Source of the DNA: Acidobacteriota bacterium
GTDB lineage: Bacteria; Actinomycetota; AC-67
Direction: 5' to 3'
Length of the DNA: 62,246 nucleotides
NCBI GenBank assembly: GCA_016208485.1
Contig: JACQXY010000031.1
Coordinates: forward strand, 1 to 62,246
The notes beneath the pieces were generated by a model. The model saw only the letters and a list, made by a program, of their open reading frames with translations, was not told the DNA's origin and ran no database searches. Positions 1 through 8,331 of this stretch are shown in pieces. Made by a program: the position numbers and the translations under genes. How positions within the stretch are numbered: position 1 is the first letter of the stretch; every line of letters starts with the position of its first letter.

Positions 1-125
1 CGGGTGGATGGTGGCTGGCGCGGGGTTGCGGATTGCGGCGATGGGGCCCTCCGGCCGGGTGCCACCCGCCTGCATCGGGCGAGCGGCATCCTCGCTCGGG
101 CGGGATCCTCAGCCTGGGCGGGCGG

Positions 126-1463
126 TCAACCCCGGAGGGCGAGCAGGCGCAGGGTGTTGTAGGTGAGCGCGAACAGGCATGCGCTGCCGTGGGCTTTGTC
201 CCGGCCGCGGACGGACAGGTGGTCGAGTCCCCGGTGGCGCTTGGCGTCGGCGTTGACCGTCTCGGCGGTTGCGGCGCGTTGCTTGTAGATCGCCTTGGCC
301 TCCTCGGTGGCCATGCGCTCTCGCCAGGCGGCCACGGCCTCGCTGTCGTCCTCGCGAGGGGTGTGCGGGTCGCGGAGATCGCCTGCGCGCGGCGCAGGCA
401 CCGGGGCGTAGAAGGTGGTGCCCCTCAGGGCGGCCTCGTCGATCGCTTCGTGGGCGGGGTATCCGCCGTCCGCAAGGATCTCCGCCGGACGGCGGCCGGT
501 ACGGCGCTCGATCTGGTCGAGCATCGGAGTGGTCTCTCCCATGTCGGTCCCCCGGCCTGTGACCTCGACCCCGACGATGACCCGAGCCTCATCGGTGGTG
601 GTTGCGAACTGGATGTTGAACGCGGGACGGAACCCTCCGTCGCCCATCTTCATGATCCGCGCCTCGGGGTCGGTGGTGGAGACCCGTGGGGTGGGGTCCT
701 TGGCGCCGCTGCGGCGCTTGGTTCGGGCGACCTCGGGCACCTGCTCCAGAGCGGCTTCCAGACGGCGCAGGCGGTCCTCTGCGCCCCGGCGCCGGGCCGC
801 GGCCCGCCGCGCGCTCACCGACGGGTCGGCTGCCTGTTCGGTCACGGCCTCCAGGTGCGCCCGGGCCTCGCACATGAGCGTCTCAAGGGTCTGCTCGCGC
901 CGGAACGACGCGGCGCCTGCGGCGGCCCGCACCCGGGTGCCGTCCTGGGCGACCCGGTGAAGATCCACCAGATCCTGGCTCATGAGCAGCCCGAGCAGCT
1001 GGGTAATGAGGGTGTCGATGACGCCGGCCTGCTGGCTGCGGAAGTCGCTCAGGGTGTGGTAGCCGACCGCGACCCCGCCCCGTAGCCACCGGTAGGCGGT
1101 ATGCAGGCTCGTGAGCCGCCAGATCTCCCGGGCGCTTCCCTCCCCCTCGCTGGTCGCATACACCCACAGCGCGAGCAGGACCTTCGGGTCGATCGCCGGG
1201 GCGCCGGCCCACTCGTCGCGCGCCCTGATCGGCCGATACAGCGCTCCCAGGTCCAGGCGCTCCACTACCGCCCAGATCGCCCGCGCCGGATGATCCTCCG
1301 GGAGCATGGCGTCCAGGTCCACCGGCCCCCAGGCGAGCTGGCCGCGGTCGGCCTCGCGCAGACGCGCGCCGCGGCGGGGGTCCGCCATGGGTGCGGGCTC
1401 GGGAGGCGGGCAGGCAGCAGGCGGGGGGAACAGCGTCGGGGCGTCTGGGGCCTTGCGTTCCAT
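126..1463 (-). CDS. IS1182-family transposase
   Basis: A 445-residue DDE transposase of the IS1182 type. The N-terminal half (about residues 40-165) is the family's substrate-recognition domain, with the pattern IDPKVLLALWVYA and GYHTLSDFR. The likely catalytic triad is D174 (QDGTRVRA), D332 (ILADGGYPA) and E401 (ATAETVNADAKRH), and the family's C-terminal ending (FALTYNTLRLL) is present. Length is usual for the family and there is no internal stop, so the protein could be active. Terminal inverted repeats could not be delimited, so the element boundaries are unknown. The start codon lies 30 bp from the divergent start of the adjacent DUF6788-like fragment. Confidence 0.9.
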   Translation of the reverse strand: MERKAPDAPTLFPPPAACPPPEPAPMADPRRGARLREADRGQLAWGPVDLDAMLPEDHPARAIWAVVERLDLGALYRPIRARDEWAGAPAIDPKVLLALWVYATSEGEGSAREIWRLTSLHTAYRWLRGGVAVGYHTLSDFRSQQAGVIDTLITQLLGLLMSQDLVDLHRVAQDGTRVRAAAGAASFRREQTLETLMCEARAHLEAVTEQAADPSVSARRAAARRRGAEDRLRRLEAALEQVPEVARTKRRSGAKDPTPRVSTTDPEARIMKMGDGGFRPAFNIQFATTTDEARVIVGVEVTGRGTDMGETTPMLDQIERRTGRRPAEILADGGYPAHEAIDEAALRGTTFYAPVPAPRAGDLRDPHTPREDDSEAVAAWRERMATEEAKAIYKQRAATAETVNADAKRHRGLDHLSVRGRDKAHGSACLFALTYNTLRLLALRG

Positions 1464-1466
1464 ACC

Positions 1467-1476
1467 ATAAGCTTAT
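1467..1476. promoter_or_regulatory. Palindrome in the divergent promoter of the IS element
   Basis: The perfect 10-bp palindrome ATAAGCTTAT lies in an unusually AT-rich 30-bp gap between the two divergent start codons at 1463 and 1494. TATACA follows immediately on the + strand. The site could serve as a shared -10 region or operator; this is inference from position and composition. Confidence 0.4.
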
Positions 1477-1493
1477 ACACTCACGGCATCGCC

Positions 1494-1676
1494 ATGTCAA
1501 GCACCTCGGGAAAGACCAGGCGCCCCCGCTCGATCGATGCGGCGCTGGAGCAGCTCGAAGAGCGGCACCGGGTGCTCGCGGCCGAGCTGGCAGGTCTCGG
1601 CCTGATGCTGCGAGGATCCATCGCAAAGCGCCTGACGCGCTGCGGGACCCCCGGATGCCGGGGGCTATCGGCCTAG
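1494..1676 (+). pseudogene. Truncated DUF6788-like protein beside the transposase
   Basis: A 60-codon frame with an N-terminal coiled coil (DAALEQLEERHRVLAAELAGLG). It then has the start of a cysteine motif, RCGTPGCRG. Recalled members of this family continue with CHADPP and HGPYW-type segments, and here the frame stops directly after GCRG. It is therefore read as a fragment. Such proteins are often encoded next to transposases, which fits the divergent IS1182 gene. It could be an intact short protein, so the truncation call is moderate. Confidence 0.5.
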
Positions 1677-2177
1677 AGGCAGCCACCCTCGTGCGCCGCC
1701 GCTGAGAAGGCCGCGGTCCCCCAGCCAAACCCTCCGCCCCGCTCGCCACGACGCCCTCCAGGGGGCGAAACCGGCCTCGCAGGGGGACAGCGCCCCTCCC
1801 GGGGGATTCTTGCTCACGCTCTCACCTCCGTCCTCCGTGCAAAACGGCCCCAATGGCCGTTCCTAGCCACCATGAATACCACATGGCAATAGCGTTCGCC
1901 AAAGGGTCTTTCCCCATGTCATCCGGCTTGCACGGCCGCGCGGATTAGGGCCCGCCAATAGCCCTCCAATCGCCCGAATATTCTGGTGCCTAAAGCCTAG
2001 GGCCGGGGTCCCGGCGCCGGTAGGGCCGGTGCCGTATTTCTTGTGCGGCCGGGCCCGTGCGCGGCCTAGGGCCGCCGACTTCCCGGCTCCCCGGCCTCCC
2101 GTCGGCCCCCCGGCCCCATGGTCCCCGACTCCCCGGTCCCCGGTGCCCTCGGCCCGGCGGCCGGCGACGCCGGCGCG
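1677..2177. other. Intergenic stretch, no gene recognised
   Basis: About 500 bp between the DUF6788-like fragment and the carboxypeptidase gene. No frame on either strand resembles a known protein. The part at 1850-2000 is less GC-rich than its surroundings and may be debris from the neighbouring insertion. No riboswitch or RNA gene could be recognised. Confidence 0.4.
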
Positions 2178-2192
2178 TACCATTCGAGCGCC

Positions 2193-3512
2193 GTGCGCAA
2201 GAGAGCGATCGCCGTCGCCCTGGTGGGCGCGCTGGTGGGGACCGGTCTCCCCGCGCGCGCATGGGTCCCCGAGAAGACGCCCCGGCGCGGCCTCGAGTCC
2301 GCGGTCGCGCGGGTCCTTTCCCGCCGCCCGGCGTCCGCCTCGATCCCTGCCGTCCTCGTGCGCAGAGGCGGACGGGATCTCTTCGCCCTCCGGGCCGGAA
2401 CCGCGGCCCTTCCCGCTTCCCTGATGAAGCTTCTCACGACCACGGCGGCGCTCGACCGGCTCGGTCCCGGCTTCCGGTTCGCCACCCGGGTGCTCTCGGC
2501 CCGCCGCGCCGCGCGCGTGCCGAGCCTCACCCTGGTCGGAGGCGGCGATCCGACGCTCGTCACCGCCGCCTACGGGCGCGAGAACTATCTCCCCCACCCC
2601 GGCGATCCGGCTCCCGTGCCCGTTTACCCCGGGGGATTTGCGACCGTCGAGCAACTCGCCGATCGCGTTCGCGCCGCGGGAATCCGCTCGGTCTCGGGCG
2701 ATCTCCTGGTGGACGAGTCGCTTTTCGACCGCGCGCGCACCGCGCCGGGATGGGACCCGCGCTACCTCCGCTACGAGTTCGACACCGGCTACCTGTCCGC
2801 GCTCACCGTGAACGAGGGCTTTGCGGATCCGAAGAGGCGGGCACTCCTGCCGGAGCCGGCGATCGGAGCCGGGGAAGCGCTGCGCGCCGCGCTCCAGTCG
2901 AGGGGAGTGCGCGTCGAGGGCCGAGTCGTCGCCGGCCGCGCGCCCGCGCGCGCCGTCGAGATCGCCCGCGTCCTCTCCCCTCCGCTGTCCGAGATCGTGG
3001 CCTACGTGAACCGCTGGAGCGTGAACTACCCCGCCGAGCTGATTCTGAAGACCCTCGGCGCCCGGTTCGGAAAGGCCGGCTCGACCGCGGCCGGCGTCGC
3101 GGTCGTCTTTCGCACGCTCGAGCGCCTCGGCATTCCGCTGGGGGGCACCGTCATGGCCGACGGGTCGGGGCTCTCCCTCTACGACCGGCTGACGCCGCGC
3201 GCGGTGGCATCGGTCCTCGAGCACATCCTGTCGCGGCGCGACCCGGCCGGGGAGGCGCTTCGCGCGTCCCTGCCCGTCGCGGGAGGGCCGGGGACGCTCT
3301 CTCACCGAATGCGCCGGTGGCCGACCCGGGGGAACCTGCGCGGCAAGACCGGACTGGTGCCCCACGTGCGCACCATGGCCGGCTGGGTAAGGGCCCTGGA
3401 CGGGGTCACGCTCGTGTACGTCGCGATCTTCAACCGCTCCCCCCGGCCGCTCGACCTCACCGGACCTCTCGACGAGCTGGGTCTCTCGCTCGCTCGCTAC
3501 CCGATGGACTGA
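2193..3512 (+). CDS. dacB: D-alanyl-D-alanine carboxypeptidase / endopeptidase (PBP4, S13 family)
   Basis: A secreted penicillin-binding protein of 439 residues that trims or cleaves peptidoglycan peptides outside the membrane. The N-terminus is a signal peptide (RKRAIAVALVGALVG, cleaved near ARAW). All three active-site motifs are visible: SxxK at S76-K79 (ASLMK), SxN at S276-N278 (SVN) and KTG at 385-387. The large insert between SxxK and SxN is typical of PBP4. The GTG start was chosen because it opens the signal peptide and has a -10-like TACCAT at 2178-2183, nine bases before it, suggesting a leaderless mRNA. Confidence 0.9.
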   Translation: MRKRAIAVALVGALVGTGLPARAWVPEKTPRRGLESAVARVLSRRPASASIPAVLVRRGGRDLFALRAGTAALPASLMKLLTTTAALDRLGPGFRFATRVLSARRAARVPSLTLVGGGDPTLVTAAYGRENYLPHPGDPAPVPVYPGGFATVEQLADRVRAAGIRSVSGDLLVDESLFDRARTAPGWDPRYLRYEFDTGYLSALTVNEGFADPKRRALLPEPAIGAGEALRAALQSRGVRVEGRVVAGRAPARAVEIARVLSPPLSEIVAYVNRWSVNYPAELILKTLGARFGKAGSTAAGVAVVFRTLERLGIPLGGTVMADGSGLSLYDRLTPRAVASVLEHILSRRDPAGEALRASLPVAGGPGTLSHRMRRWPTRGNLRGKTGLVPHVRTMAGWVRALDGVTLVYVAIFNRSPRPLDLTGPLDELGLSLARYPMD

Positions 3513-3559
3513 GAGCGCCTGGCCCGGCCGCGCGCCGGGCCGCGATACACTCCCCGCCG

Positions 3560-4522
3560 GTGTATGTAGGCATCGACGTGTCGAAGGCGCGCGGCTGCGA
3601 GGTCTGCGCGCTCGACGAGAGCCGCCGCGTCGCCGTGCTGGCCAAGGCCCGCGACGCCGCCGCGCTCCCGATCCTGCTTCGCGGCCTGCCGCGCGAGGCG
3701 GCCGTCGCCGTCGATGCCCCGCCCCCGCCGCCGAAAGGCCCCGGCTCCGGCCGGCGCGCCGCGGAGGCGGCGCTCCTCTCGCTCGGGATCTCGGTCCCGG
3801 GCCCCTCCGAGGAGAGAGCGCGCGAGGCCGCAGCCGTCTACCGGCTCCTCGAGGATCTCGGCTTCGGCCTTTTCCTGGAGGGCCGGGCGGAGACCGGGGT
3901 CGCGATCGAGTGCTGCCCGCATCTCACCTACCTCTCGCTCACCGGCTCGCACCGCGGCCGCACGAGCAAGCTCGAGTGGTCGCGCGCCGCCCTCCGCGGG
4001 CGCGTGACCGGCCTCCCCGCCCACGCCGAGCAGGACTCCCTCGACGCCGCCTGCGCCGCCATCACCGCGTGGCACTTCGCCCGCGGCGAGTGGGTCGGCT
4101 TCGGCGATCCTTCCGAGGGCGTGATCGTCGCGCCGCGGACCTCGCACGACCTCGGCACCCTCCGCAGGGACGAGCGGCAGACGGCTCTGCCGATCCTCGG
4201 GTGGGAAGCGCAGCCGGCAAGACCAATGCGCCCGGCGACCTTCCCCGAGCGCGTCCTGCGGGCCGCGGCGCAGATCCCGCCGGGGAAGGTCGCGACCTAC
4301 GGCGATCTCGCGCGCTGGGCAGGGCGTCCCGCCGGCGCGCGCGCGGTCGGCACGATCATCGCCCGTCACGCCTTCGAGGTGCCCGCGCACCGCGTCGTCG
4401 ACGCGGCCGGCCACCCGGCGTCATTCCCCGAGGACACCGGTCCGCGGCTCCGAGCCGAGGGCGTCCCGTTTGACGGCTCGCGCGTCGACCTCGAGGCGGC
4501 GCGCTGGGCCGGGCCGCTATGA
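3560..4522 (+). CDS. DUF429 nuclease-like domain fused to an alkyltransferase-like (ATL) domain
   Basis: A 320-residue two-domain protein. Residues 1-190 look like DUF429, a predicted RNase H-like fold, with GIDVSKA at the start and EQDSLDAACAA near 158-168. Residues 222-320 are a methylguanine-DNA methyltransferase-like domain (IPPGKVATYGDLARWAG, GARAVGTI). Its acceptor motif PCHRV reads PAHRV, with Ala276 in place of the catalytic cysteine. That substitution defines ATL proteins, which bind O6-alkylguanine without repairing it and flag it for excision repair. A fused nuclease-like partner suggests a self-contained damage-processing enzyme; this is inference. The GTG start follows TACACT (3546-3551) by eight bases. 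Its stop overlaps the next ATG. Confidence 0.75.
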   Translation: MYVGIDVSKARGCEVCALDESRRVAVLAKARDAAALPILLRGLPREAAVAVDAPPPPPKGPGSGRRAAEAALLSLGISVPGPSEERAREAAAVYRLLEDLGFGLFLEGRAETGVAIECCPHLTYLSLTGSHRGRTSKLEWSRAALRGRVTGLPAHAEQDSLDAACAAITAWHFARGEWVGFGDPSEGVIVAPRTSHDLGTLRRDERQTALPILGWEAQPARPMRPATFPERVLRAAAQIPPGKVATYGDLARWAGRPAGARAVGTIIARHAFEVPAHRVVDAAGHPASFPEDTGPRLRAEGVPFDGSRVDLEAARWAGPL

Positions 4523-5292
4523 TCGCGCCCGATGCCCCCCGGTCGCGCCGGTTCGGGTTCCGCTCGGGCGGCCTCTCCATGGAGGGGGAGACCATCGTCC
4601 CCGAGCGGGCGCGAGTCCTCGCGGTGCTGTGCCACGGCATCCCGAGCGGCCGCCCGCCCGACCCCGACGACCGCGGTTACCCCGCACTCGCGCGCGATCT
4701 CGCCGCGCGCGGGCTCGCGGCCGCGTGGATGAGCTTCCGCGGCGCCAAGGGCGCCCCCGGCGACTTCTCGATCCGCGCGTGGGCCGACGACCTCGAATCG
4801 GCGCTCGACGCGATGTCGCTCGATCCTAGACTCGCGTCCCTCGCGCGCGTGCCGGTCGGGTCAAGCGCAGGCGGCGCAGTCGCGATCGCGGTCGGCGCGC
4901 GGCGGGCGGACGTCGAGGCGGTGGCGGCGCTCGCCTGTCCTGCCGCCTTCGATTGGGAGGCGTCCGGCGGGGACCCTCGCCGGTGGCTCCTGGAGCTGCG
5001 CAACATCGGGATCGTGAGGGACCCGGCGTTCCCGCCCGACTTCGACTCCTGGTGCGGCGAGTTCGCCGACGCCGCGCCCGAAACCCGCGTCGGGGCGATC
5101 TCCCCCCGCCCGCTCCTGCTCGTGCACGGCGACGCCGACGACGTCGTCCCCTACCCCCACGCCGAGCGCCTGTTCGTGGCCGCCGGCGAGCCGAAAGAAC
5201 TCGTGCGCATCCCCGGGGGTCGCCACCAGCTCCGGCGCGACCCGCGCGCGGTGGACGCGCTCGCCGACTGGCTCGCCAACCTCCCGCTGTAG
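4519..5292 (+). CDS. Alpha/beta hydrolase, dienelactone hydrolase-like
   Basis: A 257-residue cytoplasmic serine hydrolase. The nucleophile elbow is GSSAGG (S116), the acid lies in HGDADDVVP (near D205-D208), and the base is H236 in GGRHQLR. The oxyanion strand CHGIPSG is near residue 39. Substrate is unknown. It is translationally coupled to the DUF429-ATL gene by an ATGA overlap, so the two are probably co-expressed. A role in handling alkylated or electrophilic metabolites is possible but unproven. Confidence 0.75.
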   Translation: MIAPDAPRSRRFGFRSGGLSMEGETIVPERARVLAVLCHGIPSGRPPDPDDRGYPALARDLAARGLAAAWMSFRGAKGAPGDFSIRAWADDLESALDAMSLDPRLASLARVPVGSSAGGAVAIAVGARRADVEAVAALACPAAFDWEASGGDPRRWLLELRNIGIVRDPAFPPDFDSWCGEFADAAPETRVGAISPRPLLLVHGDADDVVPYPHAERLFVAAGEPKELVRIPGGRHQLRRDPRAVDALADWLANLPL

Positions 5293-5429
5293 GCCCCTCG
5301 GCCGTCCGGTTCGCCGCGACGCCCTCGTCCGGAATGTCCCACGCGGCGCCTTCCGCGTTCAAGGAACCGCGCGGCGCGTCCGAAAGGTAATGGTGACTGC
5401 GGCTGCACCCGATTGCAGGGGGGAAGGGA

Positions 5430-5645
5430 ATGGAAGACCTTCGCACGCCATGCGTTCACCGAGGCGGGGCCGACGTCGTCGAGACCCTCATGCCGGGGGC
5501 CGAGGCCGAGCTGAAGATCTGCATCTGCAAGAACTGCCGCCGCTTCTGGCTCGAGCGCCGCGGCTGGCTCCTGTCCCGCCGCGAGACGCTCCAGGTCCTA
5601 CGGGACTGGCCGTTCGACGCCCAAGTCGCCGAGCCTGCGCGCTGA
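5430..5645 (+). CDS. Small cysteine-rich hypothetical protein
   Basis: A 71-residue protein with a CICKNC cluster and a separate Cys-His pair (PCVHRGG) near the N-terminus, suggesting one small zinc site. The rest is basic and tryptophan-rich (RRFWLERRGWLL). No family was recognised. The start is preceded by a purine-rich AGGGGGGAAGGGA stretch that can serve as a ribosome site. It lies between the hydrolase and the cold-shock gene, with no clear operon partner. Confidence 0.5.
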   Translation: MEDLRTPCVHRGGADVVETLMPGAEAELKICICKNCRRFWLERRGWLLSRRETLQVLRDWPFDAQVAEPAR

Positions 5646-5830
5646 CCGTGCGGCTCCGCGGTGTGCTACGCTTTCACGTGGGCTAGTGATTCCTGCGAAA
5701 CGATGAGGCCGCGGGGGATACATTCCTGCGGCCGCTTGACTTCCTGGAGCGCTACCCGGCGCCGCGAGGAGCGGCGTGTTACTCGCCGAACCGGCATATT
5801 CGCCGGGGCGGCCCAGGAAGGAGGGAACGC

Positions 5831-6037
5831 ATGGCGCGCGGAACCGTGAAGTGGTTCAGCGACGAGAAGGGCTTCGGCTTCATCTCCCAGGAGGGAGGCG
5901 AAGACGTGTTCGTGCACTTCTCCGGCATCTCCGGTGAGGGCTTCCGCTCTCTCGCCGAGGGCCAAGCGGTCGAGTTCGACGTCAGCGCGGGCAAGAAGGG
6001 CCCGCAGGCGACGAACGTCCGGCCGGTTCAGGGCTGA
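5831..6037 (+). CDS. cspA: Cold-shock protein, CspA family
   Basis: A single cold-shock domain of 68 residues that binds single-stranded RNA or DNA. RNP1 (KGFGFI) and RNP2 (VFVHF) are intact, as is the TVKWF start of the fold. Length is that of the whole family. A strong Shine-Dalgarno (AGGAAGGAGGG) precedes the ATG and the gene has its own terminator, so it is a monocistronic unit. The roughly 185 bp before it may form the structured leader common to cold-shock genes; no specific element was recognised. Confidence 0.95.
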   Translation: MARGTVKWFSDEKGFGFISQEGGEDVFVHFSGISGEGFRSLAEGQAVEFDVSAGKKGPQATNVRPVQG

Positions 6038-6057
6038 ACCGCGCGCACCACGGACTT

Positions 6058-6082
6058 CGAGGGGCCGCATCGCGGCCCCTCG
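6058..6082 (+). terminator. Rho-independent-type terminator of the cold-shock gene
   Basis: A perfect 11-bp stem (CGAGGGGCCGC paired with GCGGCCCCTCG) with a three-base ATC loop, followed by the weak T-rich run TTCCGTTT. It starts 20 bp after the cspA stop. Confidence 0.8.
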
Positions 6083-6141
6083 TTCCGTTTCCGCCCGCGC
6101 CGGCTTCGCGCACCCTACAATCCATGTCCGGAGGCGGGGAC

Positions 6142-6861
6142 GTGGCGCGCGGCAGGCTCTTCGCAGGGACGAGCGGGTTCTCATACGCGGAGTGGAAGCC
6201 CGGGTTCTACCCTGCCGGCCTCAAGCCAAAGGACATGCTCCGCCACTACTCCGAGCGGCTCCCATCGGTCGAGATCAACAACACCTTCTATCGCGCGCCG
6301 ACCGAGCGGGCGATTCAGGGATGGAGCGATCAGACCCCTCATGGGTTCGCCTTCGCGCTGAAGGCCCCGCAACGGATCACCCACGTGGCGCGCCTGCGAG
6401 ACGTGGACGAGCCGCTCGAGCAGTTCCTGCGGACGGCCCGGGCGCTCGGGCCCCGGCTCGGCCCGATCCTCTTCCAGTGCCCGCCCTCGCTCCGCTACGA
6501 CCCCGGAGTGCTCGACGCGTTCCTCGCTCGCCTGCCGGCCCTCGACCGGTTCCGCTTCTCCATGGAGTTCCGCCACGCGAGCTTCGAGTCCGACGAGGTG
6601 CGCGCGAAGCTCGCGCGCACCGGCATCGCTTGGTGCGTCGCCGACACCGACGTCCGCGACGCGCCGCCGGTGCGCACCGCGCCGGGTTTTGCCTACCTGC
6701 GCCTCCGCAAGGCCGCCTACGGGGACGATGCCGTTCGGTCGTGGGCGAAGACGGTGGATGGCATGCTCGACGAAGGGACCGACGTCTACTGCTACTTCAA
6801 GCACGAGGACTCGCCGACCGCCCCGGCCTACGCGCTCCGGCTCCGCGATCTGGCCGGGTGA
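6142..6861 (+). CDS. DUF72 family protein (YecE-like)
   Basis: A 239-residue TIM-barrel-like protein of the DUF72 family, whose function is not established. Family marks are GTSGFSYAEW at the start, the NNTFYRAP segment, KAPQRITH and the EFRHASFES strand. An ATG exists 18 bp upstream. The GTG start is preferred because GGAGG sits eight bases before it, and the -10-like TACAAT at 6116-6121 would place the transcript start at or just after the upstream ATG. No neighbour suggests a pathway. Confidence 0.8.
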   Translation: MARGRLFAGTSGFSYAEWKPGFYPAGLKPKDMLRHYSERLPSVEINNTFYRAPTERAIQGWSDQTPHGFAFALKAPQRITHVARLRDVDEPLEQFLRTARALGPRLGPILFQCPPSLRYDPGVLDAFLARLPALDRFRFSMEFRHASFESDEVRAKLARTGIAWCVADTDVRDAPPVRTAPGFAYLRLRKAAYGDDAVRSWAKTVDGMLDEGTDVYCYFKHEDSPTAPAYALRLRDLAG

Positions 6862-6917
6862 GCGGCCGGCGCTCAGGCGCCCTCGGCGCGCATGAGCGCG
6901 GGCAACCGGTCCAACCC

Positions 6918-8054
6918 CTAATGCCCGCCGCGGCGGCGTTCCGAGACGGCGAAGGACAGGGCGGATGCTGCGAAACCGGCGCCGGCGGCGGCGAGCGCCC
7001 CGCGCCCGCCCATCGGGATCGCGACGGGGACCGCGGCGCCGAGCGCCCATGCGAGCTGGAACAGGGTCTCGTAGCGCGCGAACGCACGGCCGCGGACCGC
7101 CTCGTGCGCCTCGCGCTGGACGAGGCTCGCGAAGGCCAGCCGGATCCCCGCCCCGGCGAGGCCGGCCACTCCGGCGACTGCGGCGGCGGCGCCGAGGCCG
7201 AATTCCCGCGCGCCGAGGAGCGCCGCCGCCGATGCGGCCGCGAGCGAGGCAAGGATCACCCACTCCTCGCTCCCTCCGCGGCGAAGGCGCGGGACCGCGA
7301 GCGAGGCCCCGAACGCGCCGAGCGCTGTGCACCCGAGCACGAATCCGTAGCCGAGCGAGGACGCGCCCTCGCGCTTGAGCGAGAAGGCCAGCGCGAACAG
7401 CAGGAACCCGCCCAGCGCGCGCGCGGCCGCCGCCGCGCGCGCGGCGCGGCGAAGCGCCGGAGTGGAGAACGCGGCCGCCGCGGAGCGGATCTCATCGGCC
7501 TCTCCCTCCGGCTTCGGCAGCGGAAAGGCGAACGCCGTCGCCGCGGCGTAGGCGACGGCTGCCAGACGCAGGACCGCGCCGCCGGAGAAGATCCGCAGCA
7601 GCGCGATGCCGGGAGCGGACGCGGCGGCCCCGGACAGGACGGCGACGACCGACAGCCGCGCGTTGGCCGAGACGAGGCTCCCGGTTCCCCCACCCGGCCG
7701 CGCGCCCCGCAAGGCCGGCACGAGCGCGCTGCGCGCGACCCCGTAGGCCCTCGACATCACGAGCAGCGCGAACGCCCCCGGGTAGAGCCAGCCCGATGCG
7801 GTGATAGATGCGAGCCACAGGCAGAGAACAGCGCGCCCCGCCGTGGCGACCAGGATGGCGGCGCGCCGGGCACCCCGATGCCGGTCGACCAGGGGCCCGA
7901 CGAGCGGAGCGAGCACGGCGTAGGGCGCGATCGCGAGCAGCAGGTACAGGCCGACCTTGGCGCGCGCCGCGGAGGCGGCGACCGAGAAGAAGAGCGTGCC
8001 CGAGAGCGCGACGACGACCAGCGCGTCCCCGGCGCTCGACGCCCCGTGCACCAC
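6918..8054 (-). CDS. Major facilitator superfamily transporter
   Basis: A 378-residue integral membrane protein with about ten to twelve hydrophobic segments. An MFS-like loop motif (GPLVDRHRGARRA) lies between the second and third segments. Long alanine-rich helices and few charged residues fit a drug or metabolite exporter; no substrate can be named. The most upstream start in frame is the GTG used here. The frame stays open for another 52 codons (including SPFGRLVV, a plausible N-terminal end) but has no standard start codon, so the true N-terminus is uncertain. Confidence 0.75.
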   Translation of the reverse strand: MVHGASSAGDALVVVALSGTLFFSVAASAARAKVGLYLLLAIAPYAVLAPLVGPLVDRHRGARRAAILVATAGRAVLCLWLASITASGWLYPGAFALLVMSRAYGVARSALVPALRGARPGGGTGSLVSANARLSVVAVLSGAAASAPGIALLRIFSGGAVLRLAAVAYAAATAFAFPLPKPEGEADEIRSAAAAFSTPALRRAARAAAAARALGGFLLFALAFSLKREGASSLGYGFVLGCTALGAFGASLAVPRLRRGGSEEWVILASLAAASAAALLGAREFGLGAAAAVAGVAGLAGAGIRLAFASLVQREAHEAVRGRAFARYETLFQLAWALGAAVPVAIPMGGRGALAAAGAGFAASALSFAVSERRRGGH

Positions 8055-8108
8055 GACGAGGCGCCCAAACGGGGAACCAGTGGTCTCCGCCGAGACCCGC
8101 CGCCGGGC

Positions 8109-8163
8109 GCCTCTTGCGACCCGGGCGAGGCCTCTTGCGGCCCGGGCGAGGCCTCTTGCGGCC
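8109..8163. repeat. 21-bp tandem repeat, 2.6 copies
   Basis: Two complete units (GCCTCTTGCG followed by [AG]CCCGGGCGAG) and a partial third lie just upstream of the MFS start. The unit is seven codons long and in frame with the MFS gene on the minus strand, where it would read as an alanine-arginine-glycine-leucine repeat. Units one and two differ at one base. Confidence 0.75.
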
Positions 8164-8331
8164 GACCGGGACCAGCTTCGAGCTGCGGGCTCCTTCGCGG
8201 CGCCACCTTCCCGCTAGACGACCCCAGGACGATACCAGCCGCCTCGCGCGTTCCAGCTTCCCGCCCGTCCGTTGAGCCAGTGGACGGACGGGCCGAACCT
8301 CCCTCCCTTCCTTGCTCGTTACACTGATCGG

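Noticed and set aside
33..1085. Long open frames antisense to the transposase, SNF2, MFS and LLM genes
   Set aside because: High GC content leaves long antisense frames open; these lack family features and ribosome sites and are complements of real genes.
1850..2060. Riboswitch or structured RNA upstream of the carboxypeptidase gene
   Set aside because: GC-rich hairpins are possible but no conserved riboswitch core was recognisable, and the gene appears to have a leaderless start at 2193.
8109..8163. Tandem repeat considered as a CRISPR array
   Set aside because: Units are 21 bp and directly adjacent with no spacers, so this is a simple tandem duplication.
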